This document shows positions 47,834 through 57,606 of a stretch of 64,000 nt of DNA, piece after piece. Each line of letters opens with the position of its first letter. Position 1 is the stretch's first letter. This DNA is from Acanthococcus lagerstroemiae (lineage: Eukaryota; Arthropoda; Insecta; Hemiptera; Eriococcidae), in NCBI GenBank assembly GCA_031841125.1, contig CM063106.1, forward strand, positions 18,476,001-18,540,000. Reading direction: 5' to 3'. The notes under the pieces were generated by a model. It did no database searches and had not been told where the DNA came from. It was given only the letters and a program-made list of their open reading frames with translations. A program made the position numbers and the translations under genes.

Positions 47834-48179
47834 TTTGAAGAACAAAGTAGAAACACAATTTCGTCTGACTTATGTAGTTCGAAATTCTTTCGAATTCGAC
47901 TTAGTTATGCCCAAGGGTGTAACAACCTTACACCTACTGGGTGATTAAAAAAATATATAGAAAAAAAGGATAACAGTCTTTAAATCAAAGCATTATCCTT
48001 CGTTACGGGTGTGCATCACAACTGAGTGAGTGCACTGGCACCTTGGACCCTCCCGTATCAACCAGGTGCTGCTACCTCTAATTTTTATTTTTCGATGTAT
48101 GGCTGAGCTTGGCCAGTTGCGTATCCAGTTTTTAGAATACAATTTTAGGTTAACATTGACATACTGACATGCCTTTCAG

Positions 48180-48350
48180 GTTACCATCGTAATGGAAACA
48201 TATTCACTTTGTTTCTACATAGTCCTTTAACCGCTGTCTGCCTTATTTGTAAGATAACTGCTCTTCCTGTACATCATTGGGAAAGGTGTCAGTCAGTCGT
48301 GAACAGATTTATCTCTGAAGCGAGTACTCTGTTTACGAGAAGCACGGCTG
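48180..48350 (+). CDS. SCAI: SCAI coding exon 9 of window
   Basis: The acceptor 'catgcctttcag' ends at 48179 and the donor 'gtgagt' starts at 48351. Two bases complete a Gly codon, then 56 codons: 'YHRNGNIFTLFLHSPLTAVC', 'LICKITALPVHHWERCQSVV', 'NRFISEASTLFTRSTA'. It aligns with vertebrate 'GSLFTLFLNNPLMAFLF' and 'LWEKCQEYLRKINRDIAQLL'. An internal 'gtaaga' at 48251 looks like a donor, but reading through it keeps the conserved WE-CQ segment in frame, so the later donor is chosen. Confidence 0.95.
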
Positions 48351-48809
48351 GTGAGTAACTCAGTAAACCACTAGGTATCTATTGATTTACCATGTAGTTA
48401 CTAATAATTTATTTCTATTTTATAATAATTTTATAGGTATATTTATATTTAAGTTCCCCCCCCCCAACAGGTGCCCGAGGGTTCCATTGGCAGGGACGGA
48501 CAGGATGCACAATATAATTCTTAAAAATTAACAAAAATACTTTTTAAGTGAAGGGAGGGGGAGACAGGCACCAGAGCAAGGGCAGAGTGGGAGGTGAGGG
48601 GTGCATAGGTTGACCGTGTTGAAAGTTATGAATTGAGAATTGAGGGTTGAAGGAAACTGAGAGACAGAAACAAACCACACTTGTGTGCAGTATAAGGGGA
48701 AAAACTGCAAAGATAACCTACCCACTCTCGAGTACTTTGATGACTGATGAAATGTACTGTCTGCTACTCATGAGGAATATGTCAATCTCAGGGTCTTTTT
48801 CGGTAATAC
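48351..48809. other. SCAI intron; nothing further recognised
   Basis: AT-rich intron with a C-run at 48456-48466. No exon or bounded element before the LINE at 48810. Confidence 0.5.
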
Positions 48810-50300
48810 TATTAGGTATATAATGCTAGAGTATTGTCTATACTTGATGCTGAGCTTCTACGTGTCACAAATAGATCGATATGTCTTCCACTGAAAGTAA
48901 GGACCCTAAAGTGAATACGTGTTAAGATGTTGGAATCCAAAATTTCGTGATTCAGAACATTCCTCAAGAAGATCAACTTTGCCAGACATCTATTTTTGAG
49001 ACTCATGATCTCAAAGCCAACCATGAGTTCTTTATATTATACAATTATTTCAGAAGGATAATATGTGAACTGTGAAGAATTTGCAGTATAAGAATTGCAA
49101 AATTTTCTCAATTTTATCTACACCTTGTTGAGTTTTGAGATCCCATACAACAAAGGAAAATTCCAATACTGATCTGACAAAACTAGTATAAAAAGTTTTC
49201 ATTGTTTCAAAATTTTTATAACATAAAGTTCCATTTTTCTTTATGAAGCCAACCATTCTTTCAAATTTTAAAGTTATGTGATCGATATGCATATTGAATA
49301 ATAATTTCAAATCCAAAATGATGCCTAAGTTTTTTACAAACTTTACACACCTAAATGTATTTTTTTATTTTATATTATTGTAAGATGGGACATCTTTTTC
49401 CTGAAAAGCTAATTTTTTCCTACATGTCAGTATTAAAAAATGGTAACAAGTTACTATCACTCCACTCAACTAATGAGTCAAGATCTTGTTTCAGTTTAAC
49501 ACAATCATTTTGAGATTTTATAACTTTATACATTTTCATATCATCTGCATACAGCATTAATTTTGACTATTAGATTTTTTCAGAAATATCATTGACAAAA
49601 ATTGGGAATAGGTACGATCCCCACACCGAGCTCTGGGGAACAACTGACAGACTCTTGTAACACGCAGAGACTACTCCTTTATATTCGACGAACTGCATTC
49701 TATTATTTAAGTAGGAGTGAAATAGAATAAGATCTTTTGAGTAGCCAAAGCTGCGCAATTTTTGGAGTAAGATTTTGTGGTTGATAGTGTCAAAAGCCTT
49801 TGGAAAAACTGTGTAAATAGTATCCATTTCTTCGGCGAGGGTTATATTGAAATCGTATGTGAAGTTCATTAGATTTGTCTGCCCTGAATATCCTTTTCTA
49901 AAATTTCTAAAACCATGTTACCTGGGATATAAGATATTTTTTTAGAGTTTCAAGAATTTTGGGGACGAGTGGAATCAGAGAGATGGGACGATAATTTTTT
50001 ATTTCATTTATTTTGCCTGACTTATAAAGTGGGATAACTTTCAATATTTTCCATATTGTTGGATAAGTACCTGTCTCAAGGACAGTATTGCAGAGATAAG
50101 TTAAGGGTGTAAATAAAAACTGTAAGCAGGCTCGAAGTATGTATGGTGGAATGGAATTAGGGTTACAAGATGATTCAGGTTAAAGGTCATGCAGGACACG
50201 TTTTATATCCTCGATCGTGATCGCACCCACCGATATGAGGCCTTCCCCTCCAGTAACCCCCTCGCCATTAGTATTCTGAGTTTGGTCAAAAGTGGATACT
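48810..50300 (-). mobile_element. truncated LINE (jockey/CR1-like) antisense to SCAI
   Basis: Minus-strand reading, 5' to 3': 'TGTYPTIWKILKVIPLYKSG' and 'NYRPISLIPLVPKILE' near 50080-49940; 'FPKAFDTINHKILLQKLRSF' near 49800-49740; 'YLFPIFVNDI' near 49600; 'FVRSVLEFSFVVWDL' near 49190-49140; and a tail with 'SRHIDLF'-type sequence near 48890. These are RT blocks in the correct order with intervening stops and frame changes. The catalytic YxDD region is degraded. The endonuclease is absent. Confidence 0.85.
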
Positions 50301-50329
50301 TGTTTAATCTAACTATAATTGATGTAGAG

Positions 50330-50830
50330 ATGGGCAAATAGCAGCAGAAACCTATTTCAAATAGAAAATAAACGTCGGATGACCTATTTTAATACAGAAA
50401 ATAGGTTTCCAAAATTGAAAACCTATTTCAAATATATAACAGAAAATGGCTATTTTCGAAATTGGTTTTTGAAATAACCATTTTGAAAATAGCTTTCTTT
50501 AGCAAAACAGGTTTACAAAATAGATTTCTTCAGAAAAGAGGTTTTCGAAATTAGTTTTTTTTCTCTCGATGCGCTTCTCTAGAAAAAATGATTATTCTTT
50601 AGCCTTCCAAGTTTGCGAACTCTATGAAAATGAAAAATTAATTCATAGTAAAAATTAGTAAACCCACGACAAGAATATATTTTAAAAAATAATCTATTTT
50701 AAGAAGTGAATTTCTGAATACGAAACAGGTTTCTGGAACCTATTTTCAAACAGAAAATAAAAAATTAATTCAAACTTGAAATTTTCTCAAAAGAAAAATA
50801 GCTATTTTCTTTCTGGAAAATCCATTTACT
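50330..50830. repeat. ACCTATTTC/GAAAATAGGTTT short-period repeat
   Basis: Words of the form 'gaaaacctatttcaaat' and 'gaaaataggtttcc' recur every 25-40 bases on both strands, so the segment can fold back on itself. It opens with 'agagatgggcaaatagc', a hAT-like terminus, but no matching far end was found. Confidence 0.5.
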
Positions 50831-51834
50831 ATTTTGTAAGAACCCATTTTGGCACATTTTTGGGCTGATATAATATGCAGACATCCTGGTAAGAAGAAAA
50901 TATTTGGAATGGCAGGCCAGAAGCGAGTATTTCTTCCTTGTCACCATCGTAAAGATTTCAGATGCCAAATCTTTTCCATGTCCGCATTTTGGGCGTTTTC
51001 TTCTGACCTCTGATATTCAGACTCAGTGGCGTCGGAATAAGGTGGTGTAGGGTACACTGCGCTACTCCGCCCCAAAACACACCGTCACAATTCATAGTTT
51101 GGAATTATCCCCCCCCCCCCTCAGAAAACCAAAACAATTAAAACTATTCAGTATATTGATAAAAATTCGTTCAAAGACGAGATCTACTAAATGTTTTGCT
51201 TGATAACTCGGCTTTAAAAAATCTGATTTTTTGGTTGTCGACTCAAATGTTTGTACCAAATGCCATTACTCAGACCCAAAATGATTTTACAAAAAGGAAA
51301 TTTTTCTGGTTGCATTTTTATGCTAATTCATGTCCGTCAAGAGTTAACTGACTTTATCAAATCTGTAAGGTTGGCAAATGAAACCTGAGAGCTCATCGAA
51401 CTTTTTATACGACGTAAACTTGCAAAAATTACCGTTTGCAGATGTAGCGAATTCTAAATTTCCAACTACACAGTGTACATTTTGTACACTTGACGAATTT
51501 TGAAATAATTGTAAACCAAAAAAGAGAAATCAAAAAGAATAACAAAAGTCCTCCCTTCTTAAACTTTGCCTACTGAGGACTTCATTTTGTTGACTCACCT
51601 TTTCAGAATTACAATTTAAAAAAATCAATACTTCATTAATTTGCCAGATGATGCCCCGAATTTCTTTCACTGGCTAAGGACACCTTCCTGATGGCGATAA
51701 TCATCTTTCTCACAATAGTTATTAGGGTGCTAGTAATTTATACTTGGCGGTTTCTTTTTTTTTCTTTTTTTTTTTTTTCTTTTTTTCTTTTTTTATTTTA
51801 ACTACAACAGGACAGGTTTTTGTTCAACTTCATA
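50831..51834. other. SCAI intron; nothing further recognised
   Basis: AT-rich intron. A fragment at 51024 ('cagtggcgtcggaataagg') resembles the starts of hAT-like MITEs elsewhere in the window, but no opposite end was found. A T-rich tract lies at 51757-51797. Confidence 0.45.
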
Positions 51835-52120
51835 GAAAGATGAACCCCTGAAAATTTGACTTCAATCGGATAATACTAACAAATGGCACCACGCTCCTCC
51901 CTTTTCTTCTTAAAAAAGATATTATGTTTTGCATTAAAAAAATTTTCTTGGCCCTCGATGGTATCGCGAACTTATAAATTTAGAAGTTAGTAAGTTATAT
52001 GATACCAAAATATAATATCGATTGACTCTGCGGTATAGGTCAGTAACCCCAAGTGGTGGTTGCACAAACTGAGTTTGAGAGTGATGGAGGTGAAATTAGA
52101 CATCAATAAACATAAACTTT
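51835..52120. repeat. interspersed repeat, copy 2 (partner 42200-42530)
   Basis: Carries 'ccctgaaaatttgacttcaatcggata', 'attgactctgcggtatag' plus 'gtcagtaac', and 'gtgatggaggtgaaa' in the order seen at 42200-42530. Weaker similarity continues to about 52460 ('aacatccgatcgtgctaa'). Both copies are in introns of SCAI and in the same orientation. Confidence 0.65.
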
Positions 52121-52924
52121 TTCATAGTTGCTGGATTCGATTTTGAAGATAATTTTTGAATTCGATGGATCAGGATTCTAACCGAAGAAGGTTCTAGTCC
52201 CACAAAAAGAGGAGTGTGGCTAAATGATGGATTGACATCAGATTCAATCCACAGGTTTGCATGGGCACTAAGGTCATTGACCTACATATTTACACTATAA
52301 TTAGCATAATAAAACCTATTAACGTCTAAATTTATACGTCTAAACACTCGTAATGGTGGACAAAAAATGTTCTTTATAAAACGTCAAAACCTAATCTATT
52401 TTTCCATGAGAAATGGGGGCGGGATCAAGAAGCCAGTTGTTGATAACATCCGATCGTGCTAATTTCCAAGAGTGGAACTATAATCAACCCAATACTAACT
52501 TTAAAAAACTTACGGCACCTCTCAATATGTGAGGGCGCATACAAAAAAGTACCAGTTGACAAATTTTTCGATTTTTACTTTTTCGGCTAAATTTATGTAA
52601 AACTCCCTTAGAAATCGAATAAAACCAATCCCAGATCTCTTATCTTGAAAATTCAGCGAGATATTGCAGTTTGCTAATCAAAATTTAATATTTCAAAAAG
52701 TACAAAAAGGAAATAGCATGTTCTTATGTAAAATTAAATTATCCGAAAACAATTTTCCACGAATATTGGACATATTTTCTTCTTGGCCTTTTAAATGCGA
52801 GAGCAGGCACATACATTTACCCGTTGCCACTGCTGAAGGGGAGTCTCGCATATTTCGCTGGGAACCTCCAATCTTATAATGTAGGCAACTTATCCTGCTG
52901 TATGAATGCCTGTCTACTATTACC

Positions 52925-53480
52925 GTTTAAGGAACTCGGATCCGAAGATTTTTGATGAAATTCTTCGGAGATCGAACATTTTTGGTGACATTTTTTCATA
53001 AAATTCTTCAAAACTATCAGAGCTTTCCCCCAAATATTTCCTATGGAATTCTTCAAAAATTATCGGAACTTTTACTTGAAGATTTCTTAAGAAATTTTTT
53101 GGATAAAATTGGAAATTTTTTCCGAAAATTACCGATGAAATAATTCTTCGGAGATCGAACATTTTTGGTGACATTTTTTCATAAAATTCTTCAAAACTAT
53201 CAGAGCTTTCCCCCAAATATTTCCTATGGAATTCTTCAAAAATTATCGGAACTTTTACTTGAAGATTTCTTAAGAAATTCTTTGGATAAAATTGGAAATT
53301 TTTTCCGAAAATTACCGATGAAATTCCTTTAAAATCATCGGAAAATTTTCCCAAAAAATTTTGATGAGATTCTTTATATTTTATAAAGATTTCCGAAAAG
53401 ACTCTCCGGAAAGTATCGGAATTTTCTTTCAAAAATTCGGATGAAATTCCTTGAAAATCATTGGATAATTTTCCCAAAGT
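52925..53480. repeat. 183-bp tandem duplication in a shorter-period satellite
   Basis: 52961-53143 and 53144-53326 are near-identical direct repeats of 183 bp. They and the flanking sequence to 53480 are built from a shorter degenerate unit around 'gatgaaattcttcgg' and 'aaaatcatcggaaaattttc'. Since 183 is divisible by three and contains no minus-strand stop, the complement shows a 185-codon open frame with a twice-repeated 61-residue segment. I regard that frame as a by-product. Confidence 0.85.
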
Positions 53481-53509
53481 TTCCCGATAAAATTCTTCGG
53501 AACATAAAT

Positions 53510-54425
53510 AATCTAGTAGTTCTAATGGCTAACAACCTGACAGAATTAATTCAAAACGCGGAGGATTTTCTCGAAGTTTGTGAAGTAGCGGCTCTATGTG
53601 TTAATACCAATAAAACAAAACTTCTGTCAAACTGTCTAGAATCTGAAATATTTCTAAAAAATGAAAAATAGAATGGGTAGAGGAAGTTAAATACTCAGAA
53701 CCAATAATATATCGATTACAAACTCAAGAAAAAAAGAACTCTCAAACAGAATAAAATCCGGCTGGAAGAAATATTGAAAGTTGAAAAACGTATTCGAGGG
53801 ACGCCTGCCAAGAGCAACCAAGACGGAGGTCTGGAAGAACTGTGTACAGTCCACAATGACATACGGGACTCAAATGTCAAGATTAACAAATGCAAATACA
53901 AAGAGGCTTCAAGTGACCCAAAGGCCTGTGGAAAGAAGCAGGGTAGGTGTTAAAAAGAGGAATAAAATTGGAATCTCATAGCTGAGATCAAAAATACACT
54001 GGAGGATATTACGAAGGTTGTTAAGAGAGGCAAGTGGAGATATGCGGGACACATTATGAGACAGGGGGGGAGACAGATGGAAAAGATTAGTGGAAGGGTG
54101 GACCCCATACGAAGTAAAAACGGAAAGGGGGAGGCCAATTACCCGTTGGAGAGATGAATTTTATAAAGAGTTAGGGCCCTTGTAGAAAAGACGTACCGGG
54201 AACAAGAAAAATAGAGGGAGGAAGGGGAGACGTATGACCAGAAATGAGCGGGTGGAGAGGTCGAAGATCCAGGCGAGAGTTCAAATTAATCTCCTCGCCT
54301 GCTGCGACGCACAGTCGACCGCGTGGCGAAATTGGAGAATAATATGATCTGCAACCACGGGAGAACATTTTCAGTGTTACCCAATAAACGCCATTATTAT
54401 TATTACTATTATTACATATATTATT
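53510..54425 (+). mobile_element. LINE 3' end abutting SCAI exon 10
   Basis: Plus-strand RT tail: 'NNLTELIQNAEDFLEVCE', 'NTNKTKLLSN', then after frame changes 'GRLPRATKTEVWKNCVQST', 'MTYGTQMSRLTNANTKRLQV' and 'QRPVERSRVGV' (the usual 'MTYG-E-W' and 'QR-MER' tail motifs), 'KWRYAGHIMRQ', and 'GRPITRWRDEFYKELGP'. It ends in an 'attattattattac' microsatellite at about 54392-54425, typical of a LINE tail. Only about 75-115 bp separate this tail from the acceptor of SCAI exon 10. Confidence 0.87.
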
Positions 54426-54461
54426 AAAAACCCATTTTATACAGTAAATTTACGTGATCAA

Positions 54462-54540
54462 TTGACGAGTTGAAGACACCTGATGTTCTTTTTATTTTCA
54501 GACCTAGCCTATAGACACCTGATGTTCTTTTTATTTTCAG
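54462..54540 (+). promoter_or_regulatory. duplicated 3' splice acceptor of SCAI exon 10
   Basis: A 39-bp unit, 'agacacctgatgttctttt' through 'ttttcagacctagcctat', is repeated head to tail with no or almost no differences. Acceptor AGs fall at 54500-54501 and 54539-54540, each with the same polypyrimidine tract. Thirty-nine bases are thirteen codons and contain no stop, so use of the upstream AG would add 13 residues ending '...MFFLFSDLAY' in frame. The downstream AG gives the conserved protein. Confidence 0.9.
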
Positions 54541-54641
54541 ACCTAGCCTATCTTCAATTCTTTGGAGACGATTTTTTAAGACTACTCATTTTAAGATTCG
54601 TATTCTGCTACGTCGTCCTGAGAAATCACGAAGTATTCAAA
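54541..54641 (+). CDS. SCAI: SCAI coding exon 10 of window
   Basis: With the proximal acceptor at 54540, two bases finish an Asp codon. Then 33 codons read 'LAYLQFFGDDFLRLLILRFV' and 'FCYVVLRNHEVFK', aligned with vertebrate 'FLQFFGDEFLRLLLTRFIFC'. The donor 'gtaggt' starts at 54642. If the distal acceptor is used, the exon begins at 54502 and gains 13 codons. Only an 85-bp intron follows, the shortest in the gene. Confidence 0.95.
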
Positions 54642-54726
54642 GTAGGTGTTCGCCAAAATCCCACAGAAAGCTTATTCTCAAGCAGTTGTGACATTTTCCA
54701 CTCAAAATCCTCTTCTCTGTTTCCAG

Positions 54727-54882
54727 TCGCCCGTCTACAGGCCCAAGTGCTATCCGCCGCTTCCAGAAAACGAACTCCTAGACCATCCGGTTTTGCAGCA
54801 TTTCATTTACGACCTGGCTACACATCTGGACGTCCGCGGTCAGTTCATTCATCCGAACTCTCTTGCGCATCCAGCCGAGTAA
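54727..54882 (+). CDS. SCAI: SCAI terminal coding exon
   Basis: The acceptor 'tctgtttccag' ends at 54726. Fifty-one codons in phase 0, then TAA at 54880-54882. The peptide 'SPVYRPKCYPPLPENELLDH' and 'VLQHFIYDLATHLDVRGQF' aligns with the vertebrate C-terminus ('YPQLPRDE', 'LDVRNVF'). The final residues '...LAHPAE' are not conserved, and total C-terminal length is as expected. The stop is followed by AT-rich presumed 3' UTR. Confidence 0.96.
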   Translation, partial: SPVYRPKCYPPLPENELLDHPVLQHFIYDLATHLDVRGQFIHPNSLAHPAE

Positions 54883-55550
54883 CCAACCGAGTGGACCATT
54901 AAAATCGTTGCAGTATTATTATTTATTTTAATATTATATAAAATATGTCTATGTACATTAATTAAGCTATACCCGCGTATCTTCGAAACGCGCGCGTTAT
55001 ATTTATTGTACGTGTGTACTTTTCTGTGTTCGTTCTCGCGAGAACCAATTTAATATATATATAATACCTACGTAATTACGAATCCTAGAGTCAAAAAATT
55101 CATAGGCAAATTTATTAGGCGGTTGTGAAATGTTTTCTGATATATAAGCATTCACAAAATGTCGATCAACTTTTATAATTGTAACGTTTTAGAAGGTATA
55201 CTCTGTAGAAATACTCAACCAGTAGGTAGAACTCACGATATGATTAATGAAGAATGAACTTCTTCGAGTTACATACAGTAACCAACCATAAAGTTATAGC
55301 ACTGTAAACCCGAGAATGCTAAGCCGCCATTTTTATCCTTACTTTTTCCGTTGACGAGCGAACGCGTCGCGGGCGATGGTCGAGGCTATCCCGCGACGAA
55401 GATCGGGTTCGCACGGCGAATGAAAAGATGAAAATGGCGGCTCAGTGTACTCGGGTTTATAAAGTTCTACCGCAAATGGACTTCGGTTGTAAGATTTAGA
55501 AGGGGCTCGGAGGGCTGTATCCTGTGCAAAACCCTAATACTCGTAATAAA
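54883..55550 (+). promoter_or_regulatory. presumed SCAI 3' UTR with candidate poly(A) signal
   Basis: AT-rich sequence follows the stop. The first AATAAA after the stop is at 55545-55550, after a palindromic MITE at 55304-55462. Other AATAAA words occur farther on (for example near 57329), so the transcript end cannot be fixed from sequence. The assignment is inference from position. Confidence 0.3.
55304..55462. mobile_element. palindromic GC-rich MITE
   Basis: The left 'gtaaacccgag' and 'gccgccatttttatc', and the right 'aaaatggcggctcag' and 'ctcgggtttata', form arms of about 70 bp that continue inward to 'gaacgcgtcgcggg' against 'cccgcgacgaag'. The centre is near 55382. The GC-rich centre stands out from its surroundings. 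If the 3' UTR extends this far, it would be a stable hairpin in the SCAI mRNA. Confidence 0.75.
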
Positions 55551-55598
55551 TTTGTAACGCATTTTTAACATTTTCTGCGGGGAGCTAAGTCGACCTTC

Positions 55599-56141
55599 GG
55601 CAAGAGTGGGCAAAATTCGAATACAATGATCCACAAATCACAAATCAAAATCCTTTCCGAACCAGTTAAGATCTATGAATCGAGTCATTTATTCAGTGAT
55701 TCAATGTACTTGCCAGATCATTTTCTCTGCGGAAATATTTGTATCTGTGATATGAATCATCTTTGAAAAACTCAATTTCAAATAAATTTTTTTGTTTTGT
55801 TTTGTTCGCAAAAGTACAAATACCACCGAAGAATCAAAATACGAACTTACGTTTACTGATTTCGTCGAACTCGAGTCCTTTTTAATTTATATTACTCATC
55901 ATCATTTTTCGGCACAGCATACGGAAAGGAACGTGAAAATGAATAATAACTATTAAAAAAAGGGGAGAATATCTTCATTTTTCATCTGTATTTAAATGAT
56001 TTGAATCATTTTTTTCATCACTGATCTGCGATTCGATTCATGTATTCAATGATCTTGACAAACGTATCTCCGAGTCGTTTCCTGCCTTAGTATTTGTATC
56101 TGTGATTCGAATTATTTTTTAGAATTTTGCCTATTATTGCC
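55599..56141. mobile_element. probable hAT-like non-autonomous element
   Basis: Left end 'caagagtgggcaaaattcgaat' and right end 'ttagaattttgcctattattg' are imperfect inverted repeats. The interior is rich in 'gattcaatg' and 'gattcgaatcat' words in both orientations. No clear target duplication, no coding capacity. Confidence 0.55.
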
Positions 56142-56735
56142 GACAGGGAAAGGAGCTCAGCCCCTAGCCCTCGCAACAACCGCAACCAACTCTGCGCTTC
56201 TATCGCCATACAAAAACCACGAATACCCCAGCCTTACCAGGGGGAATATCATGTCGTCGGTGTAAATACAAGTACTGAATTTTATGTTATATATACTTTC
56301 AATGTTACGACTGTACTGTGTTGTTTTCCACTCAGTACATTTATAAATGTTATTAAATACGTATAAGTAAATGTATAGTGATATATAGTATCCTTGTACC
56401 TCGATGTCCTTTCCAAATATATAATGTCAATGTGCTCCCCTCGAGATATTCGTACACGTAACGGTTGAATTCAGGGACAAAGTTTACGATATTGTACGGA
56501 CCGCCATTTCTATTAGGGTAGAGGATACCATTTTCTGAGCGTCTAGTCAGCTAATAATTTTAATGGAGGTAATTTCGTGGTGTGGGATTCGTTCTTATAC
56601 GATGGAAAAATCACTTACAGTGAAGTTTGGTTGAGGAAACACTTGAGTAACGGGCCTTCATACAAATGAATGTTAGAACTTGACCGCATTTAAAAGCATC
56701 TAGTGTTAATCGAAGCTTACGTCAAATGAGGACTG

Positions 56736-56938
56736 CAGTGGCGTCAAAAGATTTTTTACATGTGTATATGAACTTGAGCCCGAAAACAAATATAAAAATT
56801 TCTCATCTCTGATGATTCATTAAGCAAAATATCGTCTAGCAAATCTAGTTTCTAAAATCTCTTTTGGTGTTTTCTTTTTTCTTTTTTTCTAGGGGTTAGG
56901 TTTAATGTACCCCTGTACCCCTCATTTCGGCGCCACTG
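56736..56938. mobile_element. hAT-like MITE (203 bp)
   Basis: Ends 'cagtggcgtcaaaag' and 'tttcggcgccactg'. Flanks 'gaggactg' (56728-56735) and 'gagccctg' (56939-56946) match at six of eight. The right half has a T-rich tract and 'gtacccctgtacccc'. A related start occurs at 51024. Confidence 0.65.
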
Positions 56939-57401
56939 GAGCCCTGTAACTTATCGTTTCATCATTAAGGATATTTTAAAATTTAATTGATTACTTCAAC
57001 TGCTCGATTGTCCACCACACCACCCAACATCTCAGTTTTTGATAATCTAAAAAATCTTTTCCCCAACTACCTCCACATGTTTTATGTTTTGTATTCTAAT
57101 CCTGTATTTTGATCGTTTTATGTACATTATTTTGTGATCGTAACTCTTTTTTTTTTTCTTTTTTTTTAAATTATTTTATTCAACTATACACCATCTCATC
57201 TGTACTATTATCGTGAATGATTCCGAGTATCTCGTGCGTTTACATTATTCTATTCTCTAACAATATCAATTCGACGTCGAATTATTATTTACATTTTATT
57301 ATCGATGCTTAGCTTCTCGTCGTCACAACAAATAAAAAGTGAAATTAAAAAGCAGTACGGATAATGGACTCGTAACTTTGTAAAGAATACCATAAAGTTA
57401 T

Positions 57402-57606
57402 TAACTTGGAACAGGGGTACAACTTCGGACAGATGTTACATTTTGTGTGTAAGCCACGGTAACACTGGTTGTGTACCCGCTAGCGCTCTGGGAAAAAGTG
57501 ATTGCGTTCTATACTGTGTAGAGCGCTAGCGGGTACGCGACCAGTGTTACCGCGGCTTACACAAAAAATGTAACATCTGTCCCAAGTTGTACCCCTGTCC
57601 CTAACT
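57402..57606. mobile_element. palindromic MITE, copy 1 (partner 60425-60634)
   Basis: Almost the whole element is two inverted arms of about 85 bp. The right arm, read in complement, is 'ggggtacaacttgggacag', 'atgttacattttttgtgta', 'ccgcggtaacactggtcgcg', 'tacccgctagcgctc'; the left arm matches with a few changes. A ~30-bp loop near 57490-57520 contains 'gattgcgttctatactgtg'. Non-coding. Confidence 0.88.

Larger units (their letters stand above)
25420..54882 (+). other. SCAI: SCAI gene (3' three quarters), eleven coding exons
   Basis: Joined coding exons: 25420-25516, 29200-29357, 31246-31339, 35306-35419, 39609-39765, 39943-40029, 44822-44912, 47379-47533, 48180-48350, 54541-54641 and 54727-54882. 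All are bounded by AG and GT and phases agree at every junction, giving about 459 residues and a stop. Colinear SCAI landmarks, in order, are 'LRYYARFIVVCLL', a '(V/M)EWxxVLQE' segment, 'VKYSEMTIDMFRMIQTLERE', 'NPHKYVLYKPS', 'GFKELPANGALL', 'HPFMRKPLFLIVDS', 'FGQPF', 'NIFTLFLHSPL', 'LQFFGDDFLRLLILRF' and 'LDVRGQF'. SCAI is a largely helical nuclear protein that represses MRTF-dependent transcription in vertebrates; function here is by homology. N-terminal ~150 residues missing. Introns are 0.1-6.2 kb and full of transposons. Confidence 0.95.

Noticed and set aside
48251..48256. Internal 'gtaaga' as donor of SCAI exon 9
   Set aside because: Stopping there would lose the conserved WE-CQ region that continues in frame to the later donor at 48351.
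52920..53477. 185-codon minus-strand open frame, the second longest in the window
   Set aside because: It coincides with a 183-bp direct duplication within satellite-like DNA. The repeated peptide has no recognisable family, and openness follows from the repeat composition.
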